Shown: piece after piece, positions 1 through 13,520 of the stretch | Layout of the letters: each line of letters begins with the position of its first letter | Numbering within the stretch: position 1 is the stretch's first letter | Assembly: GCA_900617975.1 (NCBI GenBank) | Contig: UZAE01012287.1 | Location: 1,833 to 48,015, forward strand | Length of the DNA: 46,183 nucleotides | Direction of reading: 5' to 3' | Origin: Rodentolepis nana | Taxonomy: Eukaryota; Platyhelminthes; Cestoda; Cyclophyllidea; Hymenolepididae | Notes under the pieces: model-generated | The model's input: the letters and a program-made list of their open reading frames with translations, nothing else | What the model was told of the DNA's origin: nothing | Database searches by the model: none | Position numbers and translations under genes: made by a program

Positions 1-483
1 TTTCATTTAACACAGCGTATATTGGTACGATATTTGTATACCTGGTTAACGCACAAGGTTTTTGCAGTTGCATTATAATCTCTGTTTAGAAAAAGACTCA
101 AAATAGGGACGAAAGATCATTGCTTTTATTATGAAAAATATATAAACGATATTTATCAACTGACTCTTTTCAGTGGAATAAAATCTAAATTCTGAAGCAA
201 ATAGAGCTTAAAAATTTAAGAGATAGTGTAGTTGCAGGAAAACGGCTTTTAAATCAATAAATCTTTGGCTATGCTGGCTCAACTTTAATCGATACGAGTT
301 TCGTCAACTCAGCCCATAATTCATTTTTTTCAATTTTAAAAATTATCTTTTACATGACATTAAATGTTTAAGTGTTGGATTGTCTCACATGCGATCATGC
401 AATTACAGACGAATTCAAAATCTACCTGTAGGAAAATCTCACTAGTAATTCTCTAATCGACTATCCATCTATCTATCTCTTGA
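1..483. other. No recognisable gene
   Basis: AT-rich sequence up to the first retroelement. A short CTAT-rich patch lies around 464-480 next to the element head. Nothing else seen. Confidence 0.6.
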
Positions 484-1243
484 GATAGACTTACCTCCTC
501 GTGTTGCACCCTGGGCAACGTATAATCATGCGGCAAAGAAGTCTGTTAACCGGCAGCTGACTTCTGACTTCAAACTACCATGACCCCACTGTATGTCTCG
601 ACTTCTCACTTCAAACTACCATCACCCCACTGTATGTCAAATTCGACCCCTTCCACAGTACTCACCTCACCTTTGCTCTACTGTCGACTTCTTCCACAGT
701 ACTAACCTCACCTTTTTTCTACCTGACGACGCCTACCACAGTATTCATTCTACCCTTTTTGAGCCTTGGTGTCTGTCTGTTTCTTTTACATCTGTAAATC
801 ACTCTTCTGTTCTCCCTCTCGAATTCTTTTGATTTTGATATTCCTCCTTCCCTCTGGGAAGCCCGAAGTCAACTAAAGGGCTAATGATATCCATCAAAAT
901 GCCAAACAAGACTATTAACTGTCAGTTGACTTCCGACTTCAAACTGCCATGACCCCACTGTATGTCATATTCGATTACTTTCACAGTACTCAACTCACCC
1001 TTTTCTACCTTTGTGTCTGTCTGTCTCTTTTACGTCTGTAAATCGTTATTCTGCCCCTCTCTTGACTTTTTGCCACTTTGATGTTCCTCTTCCTTTCTGT
1101 GAAGACCGAAGTCAACTAAAGTGCTAATGATACCTATCATAACGCCCCCGAAGTCAACTAAAGGGATAATGATACCTATCATAACGGGAAGTCAACTAAA
1201 GTGCTAATGATACCTATCATAACGCCTGCCATTTAAAATAAAT
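484..1243 (+). mobile_element. SINE-like repeat, copy 1: internally rearranged double copy
   Basis: Head-to-tail on the plus strand. It begins GATAGACTTACCTCC and ends CGCCTGCCATTTAAAATAAATAAA. It is about 760 bp instead of ~315 because of nested duplications: a ~42-bp block (ACTTC...CCACTGTATGTC) twice at about 560-646, a ~42-bp block around CCACAGTACTCACCTCACC two to three times at about 647-760, a second near-complete unit from about 893, and the last ~40 bp (CGAAGTCAACTAAAG...CATAACG) three times at 1107-1226. No target duplication is evident. The open frame at 593-832 is simply repeat sequence. Confidence 0.85.
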
Positions 1244-1600
1244 AAACATTCAGCTGTGTTTCTAGAAAGTTACCACTATGAGTTTACTTTAACGATTAAC
1301 ACAAAGTCTACAATTTATTGAGAAAAAAAATAAATGAGCTTATTGAGAGAAATAATAAGCGATAGTTGTCTGACGGTTTTTTTGATTATGACAACAGACC
1401 AAAATTAAATATTTTTCGAACGAAAATCTTCCCTGGACGCCTAAGTAGGCAGTAACTTTGAGAAATTAGATTTTGAAAATCTATGAAATGTGTCATTTGG
1501 TCAATTATAAACAAAATAATTTGGAATGAGCGCTCCACATTTCTAACGATAGTATTTTTAAACATGCGGAAGCTCGGAGACGACGTTATTTATTTTGCTG

Positions 1601-1637
<37 letters not shown>

Positions 1638-3440
1638 TGTTAACATTAGAAATATCTAAATTTTATTTAGCTATAATGGAGGGAATAAATAATTAAATGA
1701 AACATTATTGGGTATTTTGTTTTGTTTACTCAAAGCAAAGTTACTAAAAGGAAACGATTTTAAGGTAGCTCTACTATGTTTACATCCCTTTTTAAATTTT
1801 ATCTGATCGTTCGTGACGTTAAGAAGGTGCAAAGAAATTAAAGTAACACATTTAATGTTTCAATAAAATTACTTGTGCAATAAGAGCAAAATATAGAGGA
1901 CTTAATCTCGCCCTAAAATCGAAATTTTAAACGTCAAAACAAGATCTTTGGAAATTCTTATATGGTAGTGAAATTAAATGTATAGTAGTAAATTAGAAGG
2001 TCCAGTAATTTCAAATTTCATAAAAATGGGAAGTATTATAACCCAGACATCAATTCAGTTACATTTACTACTTTGTTTCCTTTCTTACTGGAATATTTAT
2101 TGATAGTATTCTGCGCAATAAACTGGTTGATGTATTTGTTTTCTTCTTTAAAAGGAAAATTAATCCAAACTAAAGCATTTCGCCTAACGAACGTAATCTT
2201 TCAGTTAGGAATAATTTTGAATATTAAGAATGAAATTAAATAAAAGCCAAAATTGTTACTCAAAAATTATTTCATTATTTCTTACCTAAAATGGAGAAAG
2301 TACAATAGAATTGGTTAAAACAATAAATGAATGATGGAATTGTTGGCTAATTAGCCTTTAGTAATTGTTTCTTTCATTTATTTAAATAGAGCAACGAACA
2401 TAAGAATTGAATCAAGGGACGCAGAGCCTTTCAACCCCAATAGATTGAAGAGAGTGCCTTGCAAGTTCCTGTAATACGTCTGAATACTCTTTTCCTCTTT
2501 CATTTATAATTTTTTATTCCGAAGTGCATATTGAGTAAGATAATCAACATTCATCACATTGAACTACCATGACTTTGGAATAGAATATGTCATTTTACTT
2601 GGTGACATTTAATTTGCCAATATCTAATACCTTTATGCCTTAGAATTATTAATTTAGTATGTGTAATAATCATTAATTTTTATTTCAATCCCAGGTATTT
2701 TTGAATATTAATTCTAACCTACTATGAGCTTGCAAAGTTAGAAAAAAAGAATGTTTCATAAATTTCTTATTGTTATATTAGCAGGATAACTTTTCAATCA
2801 TTCTAAATCCTACGAGATATCGGCCAATCAAGTTTCCAGAGCAAACATTTTTATGGGCAGTGGTAGAGGTAATTAGCATATAAAATACCTTTTGCAAGAT
2901 AGAAATATATATATTAATAATTTAGAATATTCATAAATAGTTTTCATCACAGTGAAAATAAACAGTATTTCAAAATCGTAATCTTAAGGAATCTCAAATA
3001 AAATGAATATATCTGTAGATTTTAATTTTCATGATTTACTCAAAATTGTGCCATCCTTGGGGTTGAATTTGTATGACCGTAATAGTTTAAATTTGGGAGG
3101 AAATCATAATTCGTTATATATGTAAAATAAGGAGTGCTTCGAATTTAAGCTGCTTCTTGCAACAAAACAACCGCATAATTTACAATTTTTTAAACAAAGA
3201 CAAAATACTTCGATTTAAGATCTTGATATATTCAAAATATTACCAGAGCTGTGCAGTTTCCAATCGATGAAAGAATTCAAATGGGCTTCATTTTAATCAA
3301 GCAGACATAAATAGGAAATGTTAATAAGCACGTTCTTTTTCCAAAAATTGAAAGCTCGGTCCTTTTAATATTAAAGCAGGATTTGTATACATAAATTTCA
3401 GTATGAAATGACTGTAACTACTTTGCAATGAATCGCAAAA
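1244..3440. other. No recognisable gene
   Basis: AT-rich; contains only the (TA)n tract at 1600-1638. No open frame of note. Confidence 0.6.
1600..1638 (+). repeat. (TA)n microsatellite
   Basis: About 39 bases of alternating A/T with one ACAT interruption, preceded by GCTG. Confidence 0.95.
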
Positions 3441-3768
3441 GTTTATTTTATTTATACCAAATGGCAGGCATTTTGATGGTTATCATTAGCCCTTTTGCTG
3501 ACTTCGGGCTTCACAGAGGGGAGAAACATCAAAGTGGGAAAATTTGAGAGGGGGAACGGAAGAGTAATTCAAGGTTTCAAAAGAGATAGACAGACACAAA
3601 GGCAGAGAAAAGGTAAGGTAATCACTGTGGAAGTGATGGAATATGATATACAGTGGGATCATTGTAGTTTGAAGTGAGAAGTCAGCTGCCAGTTAATAGA
3701 ATTTTTTGCCGTATGGGTATACGTTGCCCAGGGTACACCACGTGGAGGTAAGACTAACGCATACCCCG
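3441..3768 (-). mobile_element. SINE-like repeat, copy 2 (full length)
   Basis: Head at 3768 (CCCC at the plus-strand end), tail at 3441-3462 (TTTATTTTATTTATACCAAAT). Full length. On the plus strand it carries CCACGTGGAG|GTAAGAC near the head. Flanks TTGCAATGAATCGC and TTGCCAATGTAATGAGC look like a decayed target duplication with small indels. The plus-strand open frame at 3495-3677 is repeat sequence, not a gene. Confidence 0.85.
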
Positions 3769-6700
3769 AATTGCCAATGTAATGAGCAAACTCATAATTT
3801 GCTCCGTGACAACTTTTGCTTTAAAACACATCTATTAACATACTGCTTCAATCTACTAACTTGATTCAAAAAATGCCCAATTCTTCAAGCCTTGGAGCAT
3901 ATGAAGTTTGAATAAACACACGTCTCATTCGAATTAATCACAAGCCCTAATTTTTCAAAACTTTGAATAGGGAATTATCTTTATGTTTAATCTGCCTTTA
4001 AGGGAAACTTTAAAATGGAAAACTTAGTTTAATTACATATCATTACTAATCTTTTGCAGGCTAGATCCAAAAACACGGTGAGCTAATCAATATCATATGA
4101 AAGCCATTGATTATATATTCAACTATGCACTTAATTTTTCCATCAATTTGTGCAAATCTTACCTTAATATTGGTATAGAGTGGTGCCATTTAAAATGATC
4201 AAAGTCACATCTAATATAGAAAAAATTTTGACTTTTATCGATGTTGCTAACTTAATGGGTCTCGATATGCTCAATATTGTTTTGAATAAAATATACAATG
4301 CAATATAAATTTTAATATATTGCAGTTATATTATTGCCTGTTTAAAATGCACAATCGAATGCCATATCATTTAATTTTTAATTTGATCCACTTGTCGCGG
4401 ATAAGCAGAAATTGATTTAAAATTTTCAACCCAGATAAAGAATTTGAAGCATACTGATTTTTACAACTTTATTTTAGAGCAAATTTATGCAATCTTTGGT
4501 ATGGTTAAAGTTTTATTTCCCAGTTCATCTAAAGGCCCTTTTTTAAAATTAGGAAAGAAAACGTTTAATGCTTTTGAGATTACTGGTATCGCTAAAAGCA
4601 AAAGCTCTTTAAAGCTCTTAATAAGGAAGCAAGTATACTCTGCGCTAAGAATATTCTGAGAGGAAAGGGGGAGGTGAAGAATGCATTTTGTTATATCTAA
4701 ATGCTTAAAATTTATTGCTTAGCTTTCTGCGTAAAATCTTGGTTACAGTGTTCGAAGATTGTCAGCTGAGCGGTTCTGCACATGAATTTGATTAACTCCT
4801 ATCTTTGCTGACACTTTTGCTCATTTTTGGGCATATCCTTGCTTTCATTTCAATGCGTATTACCATTTAATCTATTACTCTCTGGCGCAAGCTTAGTTTT
4901 GTAATATTTCTTACCTCAATTCCTATGAAATGACTTTGATGGCTTTTAAATTGCACTAATGCAAGGGTTTCATATGATGTTCATTGTAATTCCGCATTCA
5001 AGTGCTAGATTAACAATCAAAAATGTTAAAATATCCGTCTTCACATAATGTTGGTCGGTTACCAAATTGCTGAATGTTCTAATATTAATGCGCACAGTTA
5101 TATATATATTTATATGGCAATGAACTTTAAAAAGAATATTGTGTTCAGATTAAGATAGTATTGTTGCACTGAGAGCATTAGTGAATAAAGGTAAAATAAA
5201 TAAGGCTAATTGATTAAGAAAAGATTTTAATTGATTTTCACTATGATTTTTTAATGTATTTTTACCAGCATCATTTCTAGTCGTGGCGATTGAATAAAAA
5301 CTGTAGTAAAACTAAACTGTTTCTCAGGAAACCATCAATTAGAATTTGTGGGGGGGGGGGGGGGAGAACTGGTTTGGGACAAATGTTAAGGTTCATTGAT
5401 TGCTGATTCCCCTTTTATTCTTGAAAGCAGTGTTACAATCTTAAAATATGACTTTGTAATGAATGAAGCTATCAGCGTTAGGACATAAATGCACTGATAA
5501 ACTGGAAAAAGAAAAGATCATTTATGTAGGTGGATATGAATTTCTAGATTGAGTTAATGTTGTAAGGCACTATAAACTACGTTTCTTATCCAAAGTACAT
5601 ATACACATATGTTCATTATATTTTGGAAGTGTGGTTTAAACCTAGCAAAGGAATGTGATTTGTTTCCTTGTAAAATTCTTTATTTGCCAATTTGTGAACA
5701 AAAACCTTAGAAACATCTTTTAATGTAGGATTAAGCATTTGCTATATACGGAGTTTATTCTTGACTAGCTTCTCGGTTTCAGTTTGGATAGACATGTTAC
5801 ATTGATAGCATTCTTGTGTCATGTTCTAATATTCAGGTTTGGGGTTGATATCATGCTTAAATTAGAGTCTACCGATAAGTAATCTCATTTATGCAACAAA
5901 CAGAAAAATTAACTCAAGACAAGCTTTTCACAAAGCAGATGCAGATGCTTTGCGTTTTGTCTCAAACGCTGAACTTCACATTGAGCATATTCAATTCTGC
6001 TCATAGGAATGATGTGGTATTTCAAAGGTACTAATCAATAAGTATCACTTTTTAGTATAAAATCATGAGTAATCGTCGCCTTGACATCATGCCTGGCAAG
6101 GGTCTGAAGAGTGTGTGAATCCAGTCTATAACGCTGGTATTTTGACTGCGCCCCCAATTCCATTCCCAAGTGTTTTCTCATTCATTACATTATATCCTAC
6201 TACATTGATTTGGCCCTGCGTAAATCATAAAACGGTAAATAGAAAATTTCTTGAAACTCTATATAAGTAGGTTTATTAAATGCTCATGCCCATTATTTAT
6301 TGCTTTTTTTCTCGTTCACTAATTATTTATATGATTAATTAAGCGCTTTAAATCCTTGGACCGTTGATTAACACTGCACTAGAACGAGAAGTTATTTTCT
6401 CCAAGGTGAGTTGTGTGAAAAAATTAGTATTTTCTTAAAGATAAAATGATTCGACAAAGTATAATGGTCTTCAATTACTAGCAACTTGCTAAAGTTCATA
6501 CAAACTTTTTACCATTTAGCCTTGCTACTAATATTCAGTTCGATTTCTCTTCCATACCTTGAAGATAATTTTCTGAGATGAATTCTGCTCATATTTATAT
6601 TTCGCAAAGTAAGTCACGAAATAGTATCTCATTGACTAAATGAACTGCATTTTATCAAATAATTTAATTTTCTTCAAAATTTGTTTTAATGAGAAAGAAA

Positions 6701-8085
6701 TAGCATTTATATCTATTAAGTCTCTTAGCTGACATATATTAAATAATCGATTTTTTATATTTATTCACATATGAGCTTTTCTCTTAGGTCTACATTGATT
6801 GAATATTGATTTATACTGAATATTCCCTCTGTTGCGTGTTTTCGATGATAAGTTTTCTGCCCCTATTTATCAAAATGTAATTTATTTTCATTTAAAAATG
6901 GTGACTAATGAATGTAGACCCTTACAACCTCATTATTACTTGTTAATAGTACCCATTCACAGACTATTCCGGCATTGTGAGTTGAAGACAGAGAAATTCT
7001 TCGAGCGTGTTAATACCTGGAGCGCAAGCTTACTAAAAAACAAATAAGGGCGATTAAATAGTACGTTAAGACTTATGTTTAGGTTCCATTTTGATTGAAA
7101 GCAATTAATGCTTCATCTAGTTTTATAGTTATGCTTTATTTTATAATTCCTGCGGTTATTTGAATGACCCAGTTAATAGTAAACTCGAAACAGATGAAAT
7201 GGAAGTTGAATATGAAACCTCTCAATGAGAATATGCTTCAATTTAAGTTGCGAAAATTAAGTTCGCAACTTTTAAGTAGTCTATAATTCTTTATGAACTT
7301 TGCTTGAGCAACCCTTACATCACGAATCTTCTTTATAGTAAAGGCTATGTACTTAACATTACAACCTAAGCTCGCACTGTTTTGAAAGCAGCAAGTAAAA
7401 TTTTCCGAAGCGCGTTATTGATTTAAGATAATCAACTTGTGTTTCATCAAATAAATCTTCATGGGCCAGACAGAATCGTTTTATTTGTGCATATATGTAT
7501 GCATTTATTGTTAGTTAAGAAACTTTAAATAAGTGAAACAGTCCACAGGTATGAAACCATGTTTTAACCTTGATTTGATTAAAGTTGCGAATAAATTAGC
7601 TTAGTTGATAATAAAATTCTCAATTAACAATCCTACCCATTATGCCATGTTCCTGGGACTCATGGCGTCTTTATATAACGCCTAATGCCTTTAAATCGAT
7701 TACAATGACTCTTCAATTAGGTAGGACATCAAGATGAGAATTTATTCAGCTGCGAATTCCTTCATTATAGGTGTATTGCAATGCTAATTTTGTAAAAAGC
7801 ATTTTTTAATAATGAAATTAATTTTCTTAATTTGAACTGACATTCAGCAAATGTCCTGTCTATGCGTCAAAGTGGCAATCGTGCTATGAGTAAATTCAAA
7901 TTGAATTGTGCATTTCATTGTATGTAATCTTGCGCTAGTAAAACAAACATACTTGAAAACGTTATGAGAATTATGTTACTCTTCAGATGCACAATATATG
8001 AAATTTAATATTCAGAATTTATGGCTGTGAATATGAAATAAAAACTGTAAAGCAATTTTGTTCTTCACCTTTTATAATCTGAGTA
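3769..8085. other. No recognisable gene
   Basis: AT-rich with two 71-codon open frames on the plus strand (4444-4659 and 6832-7047) that resemble no family and start at or near chance positions. The poly-G run at 5350 lies here. Confidence 0.6.
5350..5364 (+). repeat. Poly-G run of 15
   Basis: An uninterrupted run of 15 G, long enough to fold as a G-quadruplex; it stands out in AT-rich surroundings. Confidence 0.9.
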
Positions 8086-8096
8086 AAGAAAGTATT

Positions 8097-8375
8097 TGCT
8101 TTTGTCAAATGGCAGGCTTGATGATAGTTACCATTGGCCTTTTAGTTGACTTCTGCATTTTCAGAGAGGAAAACACCAATGTCACAAAACGTCGAGGTGG
8201 GGGGTGCGGAGCAGAGAAGTAATTCACATATGTAAAAGAGAGAGACACAAGGGTAGAGGCAAAGACAAGGTGAGTATTGTGGGAGTGGCCAAATAGACAT
8301 ACAGTGGGGTCATGTAGGTTAAAGTCAAAAGTCAACTGCCAGTTTACGGACTATTATGCCATATGAGTATAAGTT
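8097..8375 (-). mobile_element. SINE-like repeat, copy 3 (head-truncated)
   Basis: Tail at about 8097-8112 (TTGTCAAATGGCAGG), body to about 8375, where the match stops at GAGTAT and the last ~60 bases of the head are missing. It is flanked by AAGAAAGTATT (8086-8096) and AAGAAAGGATT (8376-8386), a target duplication with 10 of 11 bases matching. Head truncation with an intact target duplication is the hallmark of target-primed reverse transcription. The minus-strand open frame at 8105-8335 is repeat sequence. Confidence 0.85.
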
Positions 8376-8381
8376 AAGAAA

Positions 8382-8391
8382 GGATTAAATA
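8382..8391 (+). repeat. Target-site duplication of copy 4, left
   Basis: GGATTAAATA, identical to 8706-8715; it abuts the AT-rich tail of the element. Confidence 0.8.
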
Positions 8392-8705
8392 TTATTTATA
8401 TCAAATGGCGGGCGTTTTGATAGTTATCATTAGCCCTGTAGCTGACTTCGTGGCTTCACAGTGAGTAGGAGGAACATCAAAGTGACAAAAAGTCGAGAGT
8501 GGGAACAGAAGAGTGATTCACAGATGTAAAAGAAACAGATAAAAGGTATGATAAGTACTGTGAAAGGGGTTGAATATGGCAAATAGTTGGGTCATGGTAG
8601 TTTGAAGTGAGAAGTCAGCTGCCAGTTAATAGACTTTTTTTCCGTATGAGTATACGTTGCCAAGGGTGAACCACGTGGAGGTAAGTCTATTGCGCACCCC
8701 ATAAT
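8392..8705 (-). mobile_element. SINE-like repeat, copy 4 (full length, clear target duplication)
   Basis: Tail TTATTTATATCAAATGG at 8392, head ending GCGCACCCC at 8700. Flanked by perfect 10-bp direct repeats GGATTAAATA at 8382-8391 and 8706-8715. It carries CCACGTGGAG|GTAAGTCT with the GT at 8681 on the plus strand. It sits directly against copy 3 and its target overlaps copy 3's own target duplication, so copy 4 is the later insertion. Confidence 0.9.
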
Positions 8706-8715
8706 GGATTAAATA
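8706..8715 (+). repeat. Target-site duplication of copy 4, right
   Basis: GGATTAAATA, identical to 8382-8391; it lies five bases beyond the CCCC head end. Confidence 0.8.
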
Positions 8716-11700
8716 AGATCATGCCAAAGTTCAAATGAAACTAATTTTAGAAACAAATCTTAAATAAAAATGTTTTGACACCAAATTAATTGATTATTTA
8801 CTTTAAATTATCGCTAATTTGAAGAGCGTTGCTTTGCATATTCTTTTTTCATTTACTATTAATTAAATATTGGAATACCTTTCAATAAATTGCGTACTAT
8901 CTACTGAAATGAAATAAGGGAAACCCAAACCAAGTTTATTCAGTTCTTTTCAGAACAATTTTCTAGGAAAATAAAGACAATGTTCTTTCATACAGCAATA
9001 TATTGTCCTAAAAATACGTATAACACTGCAATCCTATGAATTATTTCATCTATAGATGAGATGCTCATGCTTTGATTTTGTTAATCTAAATTCCTCAAAA
9101 TGGCATCGGGCGCCAAAAACGGAACCCATTCTTTTGTAGCTGACAAATTTACAAGACCTAAAACCCTAATTAAGCTTTGAAATGGCACCGATCAACTTCG
9201 GTAAATTCAAAATTTAAAATGTACGGCATGAAGTGGAGAAAATATTTAAGATCTGGAACTCAATATGACTCTGACACATTATTTAAAATACATAAATTTG
9301 TGTCACAAGCGCAGGTACAGTTAAGTAAATAAATATTCCAATCGATATTTTAAAAATCTATAAATGTCTTTTTGTTTGTATCTATGAGACCTCTTATAAA
9401 GTCTTACAGTGTCTCCATATTCAGCATAAACTCAATAGAAAAGAATGCCTTTCTTTGACAAAAAACTCTTTTCAAAACGCCTTTAGTATAAACGAATTTG
9501 GGACTTGCAGAGAGAATAGTTAGAATAAGTTAATGCACATTCAAGGCACTTTAAGATAAATCATGGTATTAAAATGTCCTTTTACTTGGCGTTAACTAAA
9601 GTTGAAAAAAAAATTCAAATGAGAATCAAGTAAGTGCAGTAAGGTAAGTTTGATCAATGTGATTGTTTCCAAATATGTTTGAATAATCTAAACAATACAG
9701 AGCTGATAATTTAAAAGCTTGATTATTCATTACTCATTTACCAATTAGCTAATAGTATTTATGCCCGGAAAAGAAAAAAATATTTGTTTAGGTTAAATAT
9801 ATTAACTTTACTATGCCTTTAATAATATATAATAAAAAATTCATTACGTCGTTAGGATAACGTTAGAGCTCATACCAAAGTGATCGTCAGAGTGAAATTG
9901 GACCAACCACTATTGCTTTAATAGTAAATATATGAATTATGCATTTTCTAACTCAATTTTGAAAATATTTTAAAGTGTTCTATTAATTGCTGAAAAAAAA
10001 CAGCGTTATATCATGAATAATATTAATAAATAATAATTATTAGTTAATTTAGATTAATACCAGGCTAAACTGATCATACACCTTTCTCTTTCCACTGTTA
10101 ACTTTTAATTTAAAAATCTCCATCATTATGGAGCATGTTGTGATAAGCTGTGCAAGGACTTAACACTACTCTGAATAGTCAGAATTAGGAAATCAACATC
10201 CTATGTAAAAGCTAAGGTTTAAGCAATGAGTGTGGTTTTTGACATTTTAAAATCATATAAGTTTTATTTAAATTTAAACGTTTCTGCAAATACCCAAACG
10301 AGTTAATATCGGAGTTTCTCTTTGAAATAACCGTACATATTTCAAATCTATAACCCGAACACTTAAGTTTAAAGGATTTTATAATTGATGCTTTTAATTT
10401 GAGAAACGTATAAGAGGAAATAAATATTTCGCCAATTAAACCTGAAATGGCTTTCAGTTCCATTTCGAGATTCCCTGTAAACTTTTATTGACAATCTGCG
10501 GAAGACGATTAAAACTTATATTATTGATCAAATTAAATATGTAAATCAACATTCAATTACATTAAATTGATAAAATCTTTATAAATAGAATGTGAGCCGG
10601 CATATTTGAAGAGTATTTGAATAAATATCTTTTAATTTGCCTATGTTAATGAAAAATTAAATAGAGATTATATAAAAGTTTTAGTAGTATTAATGTAATC
10701 GTATAAGCAATTTCATTTGTGATTGCTCATAGATTAAATTAAAACTTTATCCACATGGTAGTGTCAGTGTTGAGAATTTTAGTTTCAGTCAGATTATTGT
10801 TTCCTAAATAAAAATAGTGTAAAAAATGATGAACACAATCTTAGTGGAAAGAGCATGAAGGATAATGAAAAGAGAAGTGGCAAGACACTAATTAGAAGTT
10901 AGAAGTTTGGATAATTAGCATGGGCAAGGAGCGAGTGATTTATGTTGAAGACGAGTCGAATTAAGTTACTCAAATCTCAATTTTTTGTATTGTAGTCATG
11001 CTAAAAGGAAAATAAGGCTCGTTTTTTACAATCTTGTTAAGGTCAAATTGTGTACTAAAATACTAACTTTCAGACAAGTGTAGAGGGCTAATTTCATTGG
11101 ACATATCAAATATAATATGTAATTCGCTGTACTATAACTTCATACATTCAAGCTGCATTAGTTAATGTTAATCAAGAAAATGCAACAATACTGTTGGGGG
11201 TGCTAATGTTCTAGAGAAAAAAATCTCCGTCAAATCTATCGCCTCTCTTCAACATGGTAAATTATCCACTATCATATACTGACTCATTAACGGTAAACTA
11301 TTGGTGAAATTGTTTTGACAAGGTTGAAAGAAGTGATTAGACCTGTAACTTGAACACAAAAAGATATGACATGGAAATCGAGACAAATTACTAAAGGGCG
11401 CACTACATGAAGACGAAAAACGTTCAGAGAGTTGCATAACATGCGAAAAAATAAATACTCATCTCTACTAATATTAGAACAAGGCTAAATGAAGTATCCC
11501 ATTTAAATTTACCATGACGTGCTATTCTTGAAAATTTTTACTTGTTTGTTTACGTACATACATTTACAGTTTACTGCTTGTCATTTCATTTTCAAACTCC
11601 AGTGTTATAATATTTGAGAAAGGAAATGGTTCATATAAAAACCTTTCACTTAAATGGCAGCTGCACCTAGTATAAAACAATATCGACGCACATAGAAGAC

Positions 11701-12035
11701 TTATTAGTGACTGACTGTTTGCAACGCTTTGGCTTAGCCTAATACAATACAAATAAACAGCGTCTTAGTACTGACAAATGCGGAGTAGAAGTTTTATCTG
11801 ATCATGTTTTACAATTTTGGATTTGAGTGAAACGGAGTGTGGGAGGGGCTGTGACAGCAATTTCACAGAAATATGAGAAAAGTTGAAGACGCTATGCCTA
11901 AGTCATCTCAGTTAATGATAAGCAGAATAAATTTGTACTTAAAAATAAAATGAAAAAGTCTAACAAATGAAGTTTGTGACAATGAAGTAGCCTAAAAAGG
12001 GCGTGGCAATAAACAATAAAAACAAGATCTATTAA

Positions 12036-12045
12036 CCCCCCCCCC
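12036..12045 (+). repeat. Poly-C run of 10
   Basis: Ten C in a row followed by TCTC. Confidence 0.9.
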
Positions 12046-13520
12046 TCTCAGTTTAATAACATTGCATATTACTTAGGTCCTTCCACATTCTAACTAATTG
12101 CATTTCATTTTAAATTATTTATATATTTATGGGACAACTCAGCAGGGCTTTTGCTATTTATTAACGTCCATGTCGTTGAAAAAAACTTTTAATTTTGTTT
12201 TTTGGCAAATACCAAATGGAGGTATGGTTATTCACAAGTGCTGATTTTTTCTATATACTTAGTACGCAACATCTTATAAATTAAAGTTAATCTGTTTCTC
12301 CAAATGAAACTACTTATTGAAATAGTAGTACATTTTATTTTAATAGTGACGTATTGTGAAATGTTACCTTTTAAATAAATTACTGGATAGATGAAATTAA
12401 TCGCAGCCTAGTTACTATAAATATTAATTTTATAATCTGTGCGATATTATTAAAGCCGTCATAGCATTGACTAGAGTGTGACAGGAAGAGAACGGGCTCA
12501 AGATCCAATTCCACGTTTCAGCTCCTTTCATCGACACGGTGCAGATATATAAATTAGATTTTACTTATGTTTATTTAATTTCAAAATTTCATATGACTAA
12601 ATTCTTTAACTTAAAGGAGCAAGGTTAAACGAATTCAACGAATGCCAACGGGCTTCGACAATGATTTCCATTTCCAAACTGATTGCCGATTGATAACGAC
12701 CATGGTAGGTATTGAAAATATACGATAAAATTTGAATCTAAATAAAATGCCTTTTAACTATATTTAATAAGTCACTTGCAAAGTATGTTGTTTGATTTTG
12801 TAAAAATGCTTGTATTTTCAATTTTTCTGGCACATCGTAGTTTTGTGCAAGAACTAAAATTTATATGAAAGTAGCTTACTAGTAAATTAATTTTTTAATC
12901 CTGGACACATATGAATTTATAATATAATGTCTTCCAGTGATTGCACAGTGGTGCCATTAATGAATGGGTTTATATCTGATTCTTTAGCACTACATATTTC
13001 ACATAAAACTTGGTGCACTGCACAAAATATACAATTTAGAAAATATGTTACTTAATAAATAGAGTAATACGATATATTTAATGCAAGTTGACGATCTATC
13101 GCACTTTCGATTAAGACGATGTTGTGCTTTAGAAAGATAGTAGCACTGGCACCAAATGTAGTCATATTTTGCTGAAAATAAATAGATTTTGTACAATTTT
13201 ATATAAGAATTTTGGTGCATTTTTCTATTCATTTGAAACACACTATTAATAACTATCTAAAAGATTTTCCAGATGAATTATTCGAATTTAAAAGCACGAG
13301 ATTTGTTAAAAGATTTCCAACTATATCTGTGGGAAAAAATGGTGACGTAAACTGCACTGCAAGCGTGTTCAATTAAAAGAATTCACAATTTGAATATTAC
13401 GCCTCCATGATCTAGTCGATAACTTATCAACCACAGTGAAAGGTAATAAAATATTAGTACTTAAACTTCATTTGTTTTAGAACTAATTTTGTTTTTTTTC
13501 ATCTAGTCCTTTTCAAACCT

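Noticed and set aside
3495..3677. 60-codon plus-strand open frame (and similar ones at 593-832, 8105-8335, 29570-29809)
   Set aside because: All lie inside copies of the SINE-like repeat, in different frames and strands, with no conserved protein.
484..8705. Repeat family as a MITE (DNA transposon)
   Set aside because: No terminal inverted repeats; asymmetric ends, AT tail, head truncation and 10-13 bp target duplications fit retrotransposition better.
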